Shown: positions 9,198 through 17,482, numbered from the stretch's first letter. The stretch is DNA of 45,112 bases from Bacillota bacterium (GCA_023439545.1 JAEXNT010000057.1:1-45112); one strand, 5' to 3'. The notes: a model not told the origin generated them from the letters alone. Numbers and translations are program-made.

Positions 9198-9948
9198 CAG
9201 GATTTTCAAGAACAACCAGGTGACATATGGAAGGCCCTATTCGGTCCAGATTCCGGTCACTGTCCATAAATTGAACATAGAAGAGATGTCGGATGAGGAA
9301 GAAGCAGAAAGTGAAGAAATGTCGGAGTCTCCCGATCCGGAGCTACTGCTCGAGAATACAAGACACAAATGTGAAATGATTACGCGCGAAGCCGAGCTTG
9401 AAGCCGGCAGGATAATCGAAGAGGCACGGCAGGAAGCTGCCGCCAAAGCGCAGAAGATCACGGAAGAGGCATGGCAGAAGGGATATGCGGAGGGAATAGA
9501 CGCCGCTGCGGAGCAGAGCAGGGATATTCTCGCGCAGGCTGAAGAAATGCGTCTCGAAGCGCAAAGAGAGCATGAAGAGCTGATCGCCGGGATGGAAGAG
9601 GAGATGCTCAACCTGGTCATGGATATGACGCGCAAGGTCGTCGCTGGTGAGCTTGCAACGGATAAAGACGTGATAATCAGGCTTATACGCGAAGCATTGC
9701 CCAAATGTTCCAACAAGGGCGGCGCGGTGCTCAGAGTTTCGCCCGAGGATGCGGAGAATCTAGCCGAAAACCGGGAAGAGCTTTTGTCCTGCATCGAAGG
9801 TGCGGACAGTCTTGAAATCAAAAAAGACAGTACCTTGCATAAGGGAGACTGCATAATAGAAACACAGTTCGGCAGTGTCGACGCCGGTGTGAATACGCGG
9901 CTCGACAAAATTGAGGAAGCATTCAATGAGGAGCTTCAGGGTAGATGA
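9190..9948 (+). CDS. fliH: Flagellar export ATPase regulator FliH
   Basis: FliH is the peripheral stalk that holds FliI inactive and docks it to the switch and export gate. The 252-residue protein has an acidic N-terminus, a long Glu/Ala-rich coiled coil (about 55-140) and the V-ATPase subunit E-like C-terminal domain (LVMDMTRKVVAGEL onward). It starts at TTG 9190 inside the last codons of fliG, preceded by GGAGGAG at 9175-9181. It ends just before a large palindrome that separates it from its partner fliI. Confidence 0.92.
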   Translation: MYNRIFKNNQVTYGRPYSVQIPVTVHKLNIEEMSDEEEAESEEMSESPDPELLLENTRHKCEMITREAELEAGRIIEEARQEAAAKAQKITEEAWQKGYAEGIDAAAEQSRDILAQAEEMRLEAQREHEELIAGMEEEMLNLVMDMTRKVVAGELATDKDVIIRLIREALPKCSNKGGAVLRVSPEDAENLAENREELLSCIEGADSLEIKKDSTLHKGDCIIETQFGSVDAGVNTRLDKIEEAFNEELQGR

Positions 9949-9953
9949 GTCTG

Positions 9954-10025
9954 TGAAACAGAGGGACGGTTCTTTTGTTTCACTTTTCACGAAAAGTGAA
10001 ACAAAAGAATCGTCCCTCTGTTTCA
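9954..10025. repeat. Long near-perfect palindrome (REP-like) between fliH and fliI
   Basis: Arms 9954-9988 and 9991-10025 are 35-bp inverted repeats separated by 2 bp, with a single G/T mismatch (G9969 against T10010, still a G-U pair in RNA). Each arm has GTTTC-type complementary ends and can fold alone, so the element looks like two head-to-head units sharing the core GAGGGACGGTTC. Such GGGACGG hairpins are, from general knowledge, often dispersed REP-like sequences mobilised by IS200-like (RAYT) transposases in Firmicutes. No T-tract follows it, so it is not a normal terminator. Confidence 0.85.
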
Positions 10026-10053
10026 ATCATTCTGAAAGAGAGGATCACAAACA

Positions 10054-11364
10054 GTGCATAACTGTCTCGCAAAATATCATGATATTTTGAATAGATCCGA
10101 TTTCATAAAATATTACGGCAAGGTCTCCAAGGTCGTCGGTCTCACGATCGAGTCAGACGGACCCGAGGTGGATATAGGAGAGCTTTGCAGGCTCCACGCT
10201 TCCAGGGGCAAAAGGGTCATCCAGACGGAAGTAGTCGGGTTCAGGGACAACAAGGTCCTTCTGATGCCGCTTGGGGATATGACAGGGGTAGGCCCGGGCA
10301 ACATGGTGGTCGCCTCCGATTCCGCGCTGAAGGCAGGAGTCGGGCAAAAACTCACAGGGCGCGTTCTTGACGGCCTGGGATATCCTATCGATGAAAAGGA
10401 ACCATTCAAGCCGGAAAAGTACTATCCAATCAATAATAAACCTCCCCACCCTCTTAACAGAAAAAGGATAACCGAACCGTTGACGCTCGGTATCAAAGCG
10501 ATAGACGGTCTTTTAACCGTCGGCAAGGGCCAGCGTATCGGTATTTTTGCGGGCAGCGGAGTCGGCAAAAGTACTCTGATGGGTATGATCGCTCGAAATA
10601 CCAAGGCGGATGTTAACGTAATAGCTTTGATAGGCGAACGTGGAAGGGAAGTAAGGGAGTTCATCGAGAAGGATCTCCAGGAAGAAGGACTGTCCCGTTC
10701 CGTATTAGTGGTCGCAACTTCGGACCAGCCTGCTTTGGTCAGGCTGAAAGGTGCTCTTGTCGCCACCGCCATAGCCGAATATTTCAGGGATCAGGGGAAA
10801 GATGTGCTTTTGCTTATGGATTCGCTGACACGTTTTGCCATGGCCCAGAGAGAGGTCGGACTTGCGACAGGCGAACCTCCTGTTTCACGCGGATACACTC
10901 CGTCCGTTTTCGGCACTATGCCCAAACTGCTGGAACGTGCGGGCAATTCGGAAAAAGGTTCAATAACGGGTTTGTATACCGTGCTTGTCGACGGCGACGA
11001 CATGACTGAGCCTGTGACCGATACTGCAAGGGGCATATTGGACGGACATATCGTACTTTCACGCTCGCTTGCCAACCGCAATCAGTACCCGGCTATCGAC
11101 GTGCTGGCAAGCGTAAGCCGCGTAATGCCGGATATAATATCAAGCGAGCATAGAAAGGCGGCAGGTGAGTTGAAAAAGGCGCTTGCGATCTACCGTGACG
11201 CGGAAGATCTCATAAACATAGGCGCTTACGTCAAGGGAAGCAATGAGAATATTGATCACGCCATCAGCCTGATAGATAGAATTCTGGACTTCATTCAACA
11301 GTCCACTTCGGATCGCTTTACTTTCCAGGAGGTTCTGGACCGGCTGCAGGGCATTTTCAATTAA
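10054..11364 (+). CDS. fliI: Flagellum-specific export ATPase FliI
   Basis: FliI is the F1-beta-like hexameric ATPase that feeds substrates to the flagellar export gate. The 436-residue protein has the N-terminal beta-barrel, the Walker A GSGVGKST (167-174), the Walker B region DVLLLMDSLTRFA (about 250) and the family signature EPPVSRGYTPSVF. The start is GTG 10054 with GAGAGGAT about 10 nt upstream. It is separated from fliH by 105 nt, nearly all taken by the palindrome. fliJ follows. Confidence 0.97.
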   Translation: MHNCLAKYHDILNRSDFIKYYGKVSKVVGLTIESDGPEVDIGELCRLHASRGKRVIQTEVVGFRDNKVLLMPLGDMTGVGPGNMVVASDSALKAGVGQKLTGRVLDGLGYPIDEKEPFKPEKYYPINNKPPHPLNRKRITEPLTLGIKAIDGLLTVGKGQRIGIFAGSGVGKSTLMGMIARNTKADVNVIALIGERGREVREFIEKDLQEEGLSRSVLVVATSDQPALVRLKGALVATAIAEYFRDQGKDVLLLMDSLTRFAMAQREVGLATGEPPVSRGYTPSVFGTMPKLLERAGNSEKGSITGLYTVLVDGDDMTEPVTDTARGILDGHIVLSRSLANRNQYPAIDVLASVSRVMPDIISSEHRKAAGELKKALAIYRDAEDLINIGAYVKGSNENIDHAISLIDRILDFIQQSTSDRFTFQEVLDRLQGIFN

Positions 11365-11430
11365 GGCATCGTTAATATACAACTCCAGCTGATTTCAATA
11401 ACCAGGCGTCCATATTTACAGAGGTGAATA

Positions 11431-11871
11431 ATGGCTTCATTCAGTTTCAGGCTCCAACCCGTTCTTAACATCAGAATACAGACGGAGGATAATTTGAAAA
11501 ATGAGCTTGGGAAGGCTATACAGCTGTTAGAGGCTGAAAAGCGTAAGCATTCCGAGCTTGAAAGCGAATTGGACGGATTGGTTAACGAATTTAATAAAAA
11601 AACGAAAAAGACTACTGTCCGAAAGCTCATCGAAGTTAAAGAATACCTGTCATTACTGGATTCCAAAATCAAACGGCAAAAAGAAAATGTAAACTCTGCC
11701 ATGCTGAATGTCGATAAAATTAGAGAAGAGTTGGTAAAGGCGGTCAAGGATAGAAAGATACTCGAAAAATTGCGAGACAGAAAGTATGAAGAGTATCTGC
11801 TCGAACAGAAGAGACTCGAGCAGAAAACAAATGATGAAATCGTCAGTTACAATCGTAATGAACGTAACTAA
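11431..11871 (+). CDS. fliJ: Flagellar export chaperone FliJ
   Basis: FliJ is the central stalk of the FliI ATPase ring and helps recycle export chaperones. The 146-residue protein is almost entirely charged alpha-helical coiled coil, starting with the conserved FSFRLQPVLNIRIQTEDNLKNELGKA and ending with KYEEYLLEQKRLEQKTNDEI. Size, composition and its place right after fliI make the call safe although the sequence is poorly conserved in general. GAGGTG lies just before ATG 11431. Confidence 0.93.
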   Translation: MASFSFRLQPVLNIRIQTEDNLKNELGKAIQLLEAEKRKHSELESELDGLVNEFNKKTKKTTVRKLIEVKEYLSLLDSKIKRQKENVNSAMLNVDKIREELVKAVKDRKILEKLRDRKYEEYLLEQKRLEQKTNDEIVSYNRNERN

Positions 11872-11882
11872 GGAGAGCGTAA

Positions 11883-12695
11883 ATGGCTAAGGACGCCGCA
11901 GGCAAGGCAGACGGAACACCAACTAAACAGACCGGCGGGATCAAGGGAAGGATATTTTCGATCCTTACGGTATTGCTTGTTTTTGCGATAATTGCGGCTG
12001 TATTCGGAGGAGTTTTCTATTTTATCGTACACAACAATTTCAACGGCATTGCCGATCGCTATTACCTCACCATAAAGGACATACCGGTTCTGAAGTATGC
12101 CCTGCCCGTCAAAAAAGACCCGCTCGATCCTAAAAACATGACTGCTGAAGATATCAAAAAGAAATATATCGAATTCAGGGATGAAAATGCCGATCTCAGC
12201 AAGCAGCTGGCCGATGCAAAGGCTGAGCTCGAAAAATTCAAGACGTCCGAAGCGGACGCACAACAAAAGGTTGCAGACAGCGAACTGAAGCTGAAGGATC
12301 TCGATATGCGCGAAGCAGCGCTTAAAGAGAAGGAAAGCCAGCTAACCGAAATGAAAAAGCAGATAGACGATCTGATAGCCAAAGGCGATAAGGATGCATT
12401 CAAGGCCTATTACGAGTCGCTGGATCCGGTAAACGCAAAAGTACTTTATTCCGAGGTGGTTAAGGATCTGCAGACGGATGCGAACGTGAAGAAATTCGCA
12501 CAGATATACACTGCAATGGATGCGGCGGCTGCAGCACAGATATTTGAGCAGATAGGCGCGTCCAAGCTCGATATGACGGCTGAAACGCTGCAGGCAATGA
12601 ACAAGGACAATTCCGCGAAAATACTCGCATCAATGACCCCCCAGTTCGCTGCGCAGGTAACCCAAAGGCTGAATGCGCTATACAAGGGGAATTGA
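11883..12695 (+). CDS. YlxF/MotE-like flagellar protein with MgtE-N-like domain
   Basis: This 270-residue protein has a short cytoplasmic N-terminus, one membrane helix (about 24-49), a long Lys/Glu/Asp-rich coiled coil (about 90-165) and a C-terminal helical domain (about 170-265) with the repeated pattern DAAAAAQIFEQIGASKLDMTAETLQAMN seen in MgtE intracellular-N/MotE-type domains. The position between fliJ and fliK is that of B. subtilis ylxF. MotE chaperones a stator-associated protein in Rhizobiaceae; whether this protein does anything similar is not known. GGAGAG lies just upstream of ATG 11883. Confidence 0.8.
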   Translation: MAKDAAGKADGTPTKQTGGIKGRIFSILTVLLVFAIIAAVFGGVFYFIVHNNFNGIADRYYLTIKDIPVLKYALPVKKDPLDPKNMTAEDIKKKYIEFRDENADLSKQLADAKAELEKFKTSEADAQQKVADSELKLKDLDMREAALKEKESQLTEMKKQIDDLIAKGDKDAFKAYYESLDPVNAKVLYSEVVKDLQTDANVKKFAQIYTAMDAAAAAQIFEQIGASKLDMTAETLQAMNKDNSAKILASMTPQFAAQVTQRLNALYKGN

Positions 12696-12706
12696 TATAA
12701 GGCTCG

Positions 12707-12793
12707 GCTAAAATATTACTTCCGCTTCTTTTATGGAGAATGGAGCGGTTAGCGAATTTTTCCGGAAAAGATTAACGGAAGTTATATTTTAAC
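12707..12793. repeat. 87-bp element with about 20-bp imperfect inverted ends
   Basis: The ylxF-fliK gap is filled by an element whose left end (GCTAAAATATTACTTCCGCT from 12707) and right end (complement read from 12793) match at 17 of 20 positions. The central 45 bp shows no obvious pairing with the ends. Pieces of the same ends (ACTTCCGC and GAAGTTATATTT) recur at 20517-20549 in the fliY-cheY gap. It could be a MITE remnant or a folded RNA element. Confidence 0.55.
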
Positions 12794-12824
12794 GATGCCA
12801 AAACTTTTGGAAGGAGGTGAAAAT

Positions 12825-14453
12825 GTGAATCTATATGAATTGATGTCAGGTAATTTACCAGCATCACAAAGCTCTCCCGTATTTCAGTTCAACACGCAGC
12901 CCGTACGCAATACTTCAACCGTCAGCGATACGTCTTCCTTCGGAGCTATACTCTCCAAGCTGGGCGGAACCGAAAGGCAGACAAGCGTAAATTCTTCCCG
13001 GAATACGGCTGCCCAGAGAAAAACAGCGGTCAGCGACAGGACTAAAACTGACAGCAAGCCCAAATACCTGACCTTCCAGGAAGCATATGCAAACGTCGGG
13101 AAAACCGATTCCAGCGATACAAAGGTCAAAGCTGAAAGCGCTGCGGAAGAAACCGGAAAAATGACCGATGACGGCATGGAAGACCGGAAAAAGGACGTAA
13201 AGGCGGACATGGAGTCAAACTTCCTCAATACATTTGCCGAACTTCTCGGGATCGATAAGGGCGAACTGCAGAAGCTCCTTGACAAGGCGGGTATCTCCAT
13301 GGATTCTCTGAAAGACGCAGAGGGTATAGAAAAAGCCGCGGTAAATCTGTCACAGCTTTTGGGCCTGAACAGCGAACAGACCGAATCCTTGAAGGAACTT
13401 TTTGCGGTGACCGCTGAATCGCTTGGAATGCTTGAAGCAAAACAGCCGGACGGCGGTAGCGACGATGCAGGCGCATCTGCTGAAAAACCGGCGGAGGTAT
13501 CCAGGCAGGCTGACACACAGGGTATCGACAGCCTTCAGGGAGTAAAAACAGGATCGGTTGAATTGCCGGAGGATAAAATCCCGCTGGATAAACTTGCCGC
13601 ACAGATCGGAGCAAAGCTCGATGAGATCAGTCTTCAGGCCGATAGGGACAATAGCACGGTGGAAGAGGAATTGAAAAATCTCATGAGGCCGCTGCTTGAA
13701 AAGGCTGAAATAGCTGCCAAGACTGTTTCGCAGGATGGAAAGCAGACGGAGGCTGCGGACGTTCAGCCCGCGGAGGGAGATGCCGAAGCTCAGGCACAGG
13801 CTGTGTCTGCTTCCGATAAGGATACTGACAAGGAGTCCGGCGAAACGGATGACAGCGGCAGGAAGTCGGATGACAAAACAGAGCAGAAGGCGGTTACAAG
13901 TCAGCCTGCGCAAACAGTAAAGGCAGCGACGCCCATGGTGCAGTACCAGACCGTACAGGATACGAGACAAGCTGCAGCCGTTGCAACTGAAAAGACACAG
14001 GACGTTCCGGTAAAACCGGGTGAACTGATCAGTCAGGTCATTGAAAAGGCCAAAGTGGTATTGAGCCTGGACAAGTCTGAAATGGTTATGGATCTAAAAC
14101 CCGATAGTCTTGGCAAATTGTCTCTCAAGGTGGTGACCGAAAACGGCATAGTGACGGCAAAGTTTATCGCCGATAGTCAGCAGGTGAGGGAGATACTCGA
14201 ATCGAACATGCAGCTCCTGAAGGATTCGTTGGAGAAGCAGGGCATGAGTGTACAGGGTTTCAGTGTTTCCGTCCGGCAGGACCGGAGAGGATCAGACACC
14301 GGCAGGCCGCAGTACAAGCCATCCGGAAATCAGGCGGTGAGGGCGGCAAGAAATGTTTCAGGAGCGGAATTGCAGACGGCGGGCATATTTGAATCGGGCA
14401 TCGCAGGCAATCCGTACAGGTGGGAAGAGAGCACGATCAATCTTACGGCATAA
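12825..14453 (+). CDS. fliK: Flagellar hook-length control protein FliK
   Basis: FliK is the secreted ruler that sets hook length and switches export specificity through FlhB. The 542-residue protein has a long low-complexity N-terminal and central part rich in Ser, Asp, Glu, Ala and Gln, and a C-terminal Flg_hook domain (about 405-480) with VVLSLDKSEMVMDLKPDSLG and VREILESNMQLLKDSLEKQGM. I choose GTG 12825 because AAGGAGGTG (12811-12819) is 5 nt upstream; an in-frame ATG at 12795 has no binding site. The length of the variable ruler region is within the normal wide range. Confidence 0.93.
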   Translation: MNLYELMSGNLPASQSSPVFQFNTQPVRNTSTVSDTSSFGAILSKLGGTERQTSVNSSRNTAAQRKTAVSDRTKTDSKPKYLTFQEAYANVGKTDSSDTKVKAESAAEETGKMTDDGMEDRKKDVKADMESNFLNTFAELLGIDKGELQKLLDKAGISMDSLKDAEGIEKAAVNLSQLLGLNSEQTESLKELFAVTAESLGMLEAKQPDGGSDDAGASAEKPAEVSRQADTQGIDSLQGVKTGSVELPEDKIPLDKLAAQIGAKLDEISLQADRDNSTVEEELKNLMRPLLEKAEIAAKTVSQDGKQTEAADVQPAEGDAEAQAQAVSASDKDTDKESGETDDSGRKSDDKTEQKAVTSQPAQTVKAATPMVQYQTVQDTRQAAAVATEKTQDVPVKPGELISQVIEKAKVVLSLDKSEMVMDLKPDSLGKLSLKVVTENGIVTAKFIADSQQVREILESNMQLLKDSLEKQGMSVQGFSVSVRQDRRGSDTGRPQYKPSGNQAVRAARNVSGAELQTAGIFESGIAGNPYRWEESTINLTA

Positions 14454-14454
14454 A

Positions 14455-14498
14455 GGATGTTTAGCGCCATTAAGGCGCGGATTTCCTTTAAAACATCC
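14455..14498 (+). promoter_or_regulatory. Intercistronic hairpin between fliK and flgD
   Basis: GGATGTTT (14455-14462) pairs with AAACATCC (14491-14498), and inside it GCGCC (14464-14468) pairs with GGCGC (14474-14478) over the loop ATTAA. No T-tract follows, so an RNA stability or processing element is more likely than a terminator. It ends 2 nt before the AGGGAGGTG ribosome binding site of flgD. Confidence 0.55.
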
Positions 14499-14516
14499 AA
14501 AGGGAGGTGAAAAAAA

Positions 14517-15485
14517 TTGAGCGACGTTTCAATATCGGCAAACCAGAAAACCATACAGCAGATAATCGACGAGACAACATCAAACTCAGGTAAAAGAAAC
14601 ACCGGTGAGCTTGGGAAAAATGATTTTTTGAATCTCCTGGTCACACAGTTGAGATATCAGGACCCGCTGAATCCTACTGACGACAAGGAATTCATCGGTC
14701 AAATGGCACAGTTCAGCGCGTTGGAACAAATGCAGAACCTGAATACTAGCTTTTCCGGAACGAAGGCATTCAGCCTGATAGGTAAGAGCGTCGATGCGAA
14801 TGTCGAGGACCCCTCTACGGGCTTAACCAAGGTAGTAACGGGCAACGTAAGCATGGTCAAGTATTCCGACGGCAAATATTATGCTGTTGTCAACGGCACC
14901 GATGTACAGATCGACGATATAGTGAACGTAGCGGAAAGCTCTTACTCATCCGATAACAACCTTTCAGCCTACACGAACGTGATAGGTTACCTTGTCGACG
15001 GCATTGCCTACGATCCGGCGAACGGTAGTATGATAAAGGTATCAGGAACAGTGAAGTCACTGCAGAAAGGCGTTTACGAGGATTACGCAGTACTTGACGG
15101 AGTCAACGTGGAAATCGCCGGTTTGGACACGGATGAAACCTCGACGGATCCTGACTATGTTACCGACAAACTCGAGGACGCCAAGAAAAACGGTACCGAA
15201 ATCGACCTTGTAATCAAGGACAGCGAGACGGGCGAACGTGTTCCCATAACTGCGAAGGTAGTCAGCTTCACCAGGACGGCGGACGGCAAGATCAAGGCTG
15301 TTTTGAACGGTCTGCACGTACCTCTGACAAGCATCACAAATATCAGCAAAGCTACGGAGACAACGACTCCGACAACACCGCCTGCAGGGCAGCAGGACGA
15401 CGACACTACGGCGCCGGCTGACTCGGACGAAGACGCGGATGATTCAGCAGACGGCGGAACGGCAGGTGACGGCAGTGGTAATTGA
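14517..15485 (+). CDS. flgD: Flagellar hook assembly (hook cap) protein FlgD
   Basis: FlgD caps the growing hook and guides FlgE assembly outside the cell. The N-terminal domain (about 1-85) has the family motif FLNLLVTQLRYQDPLNPTDDKEFIGQMAQFSALEQ. The middle carries beta-rich repeats of a FLASH/SH3-like type (KSVDANVED, then VKVSGTVKSL and AKVVSFTR). At 322 residues it is longer than B. subtilis FlgD and ends in an acidic, Asp/Thr/Pro/Gly-rich tail of about 40 residues. The start is TTG 14517 with AGGGAGGTG 7 nt upstream. Its 3' end overlaps the next gene by 47 nt in another frame. Confidence 0.93.
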   Translation: MSDVSISANQKTIQQIIDETTSNSGKRNTGELGKNDFLNLLVTQLRYQDPLNPTDDKEFIGQMAQFSALEQMQNLNTSFSGTKAFSLIGKSVDANVEDPSTGLTKVVTGNVSMVKYSDGKYYAVVNGTDVQIDDIVNVAESSYSSDNNLSAYTNVIGYLVDGIAYDPANGSMIKVSGTVKSLQKGVYEDYAVLDGVNVEIAGLDTDETSTDPDYVTDKLEDAKKNGTEIDLVIKDSETGERVPITAKVVSFTRTADGKIKAVLNGLHVPLTSITNISKATETTTPTTPPAGQQDDDTTAPADSDEDADDSADGGTAGDGSGN

Positions 15486-15885
15486 CAGTTCGGGAAATAC
15501 GATCAACAGGCCGCTGATCACCGGTAAACCTTCGATATCGGCAGGAAACCCGGTAAACAGTCCAAGCAGGCAGCAAAACACGGCTGTAAGCGGATTCGAC
15601 AGCATACTGAAGCAAAAGCAGTCTGAAAACGAGGAAATCAAATTTTCAAAGCACGCTGAGCTCAGGCTGCAATCCAGGAACATCAGCCTGACACAGGCTC
15701 AAAAGGATAAAATGAGGGAGGCTGTGGCAAGGGCGGAATCGAAGGGAGTACGCGACTCGCTGGTGCTGATGGACAATCTTGCTTTTGTGGTCAACATAAG
15801 GAACAAGACTGTAATCACGGCAGCAAACAGCAATGAACTGAAGGAAAATGTATTTACAAACATCGATGGCGCAGTAATAGTATAA
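15439..15885 (+). CDS. Flagellar operon protein (TIGR02530 type)
   Basis: A conserved small protein of unknown function found between flgD and flgE in many Firmicutes. Residues about 60-148 carry the family core, IKFSKHAELRLQSRNISLT, then VRDSLVLMDNLAFVVNIRNKTVITA and ENVFTNIDGAVIV. The N-terminal 55 residues are variable. ATG 15439 lies inside the acidic tail of flgD; GTG codons at 15466 and 15478 are alternative starts that would reduce the overlap, and no strong ribosome binding site decides between them. Role in hook assembly is only suggested by position. Confidence 0.85.
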   Translation: MIQQTAERQVTAVVIDSSGNTINRPLITGKPSISAGNPVNSPSRQQNTAVSGFDSILKQKQSENEEIKFSKHAELRLQSRNISLTQAQKDKMREAVARAESKGVRDSLVLMDNLAFVVNIRNKTVITAANSNELKENVFTNIDGAVIV

Positions 15886-15936
15886 CAGCCGGACCCTTTC
15901 GGGAGGCTGGACATCCCTGAATGACGGACGGGATGT
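15886..15936 (+). promoter_or_regulatory. Two adjacent hairpins ahead of flgE
   Basis: CAGCC (15886-15890) pairs with GGCTG (15905-15909), with an inner CCC/GGG pair around a TTTC loop. Immediately after, ACATCCC (15911-15917) pairs with GGGATGT (15930-15936). They occupy most of the 82-nt gap before flgE. Without T-tracts they look like mRNA stability or processing structures, which would suit the highly produced hook protein. Confidence 0.5.
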
Positions 15937-15967
15937 GACAAATAAAGAAGGAGGTCGATCATCAGCT

Positions 15968-17284
15968 ATGATGAGATCAATGTTCTCCGGTGTGTCAGGT
16001 CTCAGGGCACACCAGACCAGGATGGACGTTATAGGCAATAACGTTGCCAACGTCAACACAGTCGGTTTTAAATCGGGAAGGGTAACCTTCTCGGAAATAT
16101 TCAGCCAGACACTGCAGGGCGCGAGCGCGCCTGACTCAGCGACAGGCAGGGGCGGCACGAACCCGATGCAGATAGGCCTTGGCCTTGGCGTCGGCTCAGT
16201 CGATACATTAACGACAAGGGGAAGTCTACAGAGGACCGACAATCCTACAGATATGTCGATCGAAGGGGATGGCTTCTTCATCTGCAAGGGCGGCAGCGCA
16301 GACACCTTCAAATTCACAAGGGCAGGTAACTTCGGAATAGACAAGCTCGGCAACCTCGTTACAGGCGGCGGCCTCAATGTTTACGGCTGGCAGGCGCTGA
16401 AGACGGACGGCAGCGGAGAATTCGACACCGAAAAGCCTATAGAACCCATCAACCTCTATTCGGACAGTTACAGAAACAAGAGGATAATTGCCGCAAAAGC
16501 TACGTCGAAGGCTGAGCTTTCAGGCAATCTGAACGCTTCGATGAAAGTTGATACCACGACTCCGCCGGCGTCGGAAAATACCTTTACCATCCCAATGACT
16601 ATCTACGATAAACTGGGTAATGATTATAAGGTAAATGTCGTATTCAATAAAGAATCGATGACATCGACAGCGCCTATCACTACTACATGGACCTGGACGA
16701 TAAGTACGGATGCGACGATCGGTTCAGGCGCGACTGCCGCGACCGGTACGATAACTTTCGACTCGGAAGGCATGCTGACAACCACATCGGCAAAATCGGC
16801 GAATATCACGTTTACGCCTGTCAACGCGGGAACTGACTCATTCGACGTAAATATCGACTTTTCAAAAATAACGAGCTTCGCTTCCGACAACTCAGTCAAA
16901 CCTAAGAGCGTCGACGGTTACCCGTCCGGTAACCTCGTAAGCTTCAGCGTAGGCTCCGACGGCATTTTGACCGGCATATACGACAACGGACAGCAGCAGT
17001 CGCTCGGGCTCATGGCGCTTTCCGGCTTCGAGAACCCAGCGGGTTTGCTGAAGATCGGAGATAACATGTACATACCGACCACGAACTCCGGTGATTATAA
17101 AGCTGTTAAAGCCGGTTCGAACGGTGTCGGCAAACTTAACCCGGGTACTCTTGAAATGTCGAATGTCGACCTTTCAAAGGAATTCACCGACATGATCATC
17201 ACGCAGAGGGGCTTCCAGGCAAACAGCCGTATAATCACGACATCGGATGAAATGCTGCAGGAACTGGTAAATCTCAAGAGATAA
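15968..17284 (+). CDS. flgE: Flagellar hook protein FlgE
   Basis: FlgE polymerises to form the hook, the universal joint outside the cell. The 438-residue protein begins MMRSMFSGVSGLRAHQTRMD with the motif VIGNNVANVNTVGFKSGRVTFSEIF, continues with the flagellar basal-body/hook domains (NPTDMSIEGDGFFIC; GNLNASM; FDSEGMLTT) and ends with the exported-axial-protein helix (ELVNLKR at the end). I choose ATG 15968 because it reproduces the family N-terminus; an earlier in-frame GTG at 15935 would add 11 unrelated residues. AAGGAGGT lies at 15948-15955. No motA or motB follows. Confidence 0.96.
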   Translation: MMRSMFSGVSGLRAHQTRMDVIGNNVANVNTVGFKSGRVTFSEIFSQTLQGASAPDSATGRGGTNPMQIGLGLGVGSVDTLTTRGSLQRTDNPTDMSIEGDGFFICKGGSADTFKFTRAGNFGIDKLGNLVTGGGLNVYGWQALKTDGSGEFDTEKPIEPINLYSDSYRNKRIIAAKATSKAELSGNLNASMKVDTTTPPASENTFTIPMTIYDKLGNDYKVNVVFNKESMTSTAPITTTWTWTISTDATIGSGATAATGTITFDSEGMLTTTSAKSANITFTPVNAGTDSFDVNIDFSKITSFASDNSVKPKSVDGYPSGNLVSFSVGSDGILTGIYDNGQQQSLGLMALSGFENPAGLLKIGDNMYIPTTNSGDYKAVKAGSNGVGKLNPGTLEMSNVDLSKEFTDMIITQRGFQANSRIITTSDEMLQELVNLKR

Positions 17285-17330
17285 TGCAGCCGATGAGATT
17301 AACGGGCAGCAAATCGCAGGGATAAGCAAT

Positions 17331-17367
17331 ATGGCGGGACAGGGGGCTTTGAACCCTGCCCCGCCAT
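17331..17367 (+). promoter_or_regulatory. GC-rich hairpin downstream of flgE
   Basis: ATGGCGGG (17331-17338) pairs with CCCGCCAT (17360-17367), and AGGG pairs with CCCT inside. It is the most stable simple hairpin in the operon's gaps but has no T-tract after it, so it may protect the upstream flgE message from 3' decay or only partly terminate. Confidence 0.6.
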
Positions 17368-17392
17368 AACTCCAAAAATTATGCTTCATAAA

Positions 17393-17420
17393 TTGACGAA
17401 TTATAACGATATACTATAGA
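17393..17420 (+). promoter_or_regulatory. Candidate internal sigma-A promoter before flbD
   Basis: TTGACG (17393-17398), a 16-bp spacer and TATAGA (17415-17420) lie just after the flgE hairpin and about 60 bp before flbD. Together with the hairpin this suggests that a new transcript starts here. Confidence 0.5.
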
Positions 17421-17482
17421 GAGAAAATACAAATAAAGCCTTATTATGAAATTTTCTATTGAGTTTTAGGGGTAAAAATATT

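Noticed and set aside
8199..9215. Long open frame on the minus strand opposite fliG, and similar ones opposite topA (1585-2457), fliM and others
   Set aside because: They lie fully antisense to well-recognised genes, show no family motifs and arise from codon bias.
9954..10025. The palindrome as an ordinary rho-independent terminator
   Set aside because: No run of T follows on either strand, and termination here would cut off most of the flagellar operon.
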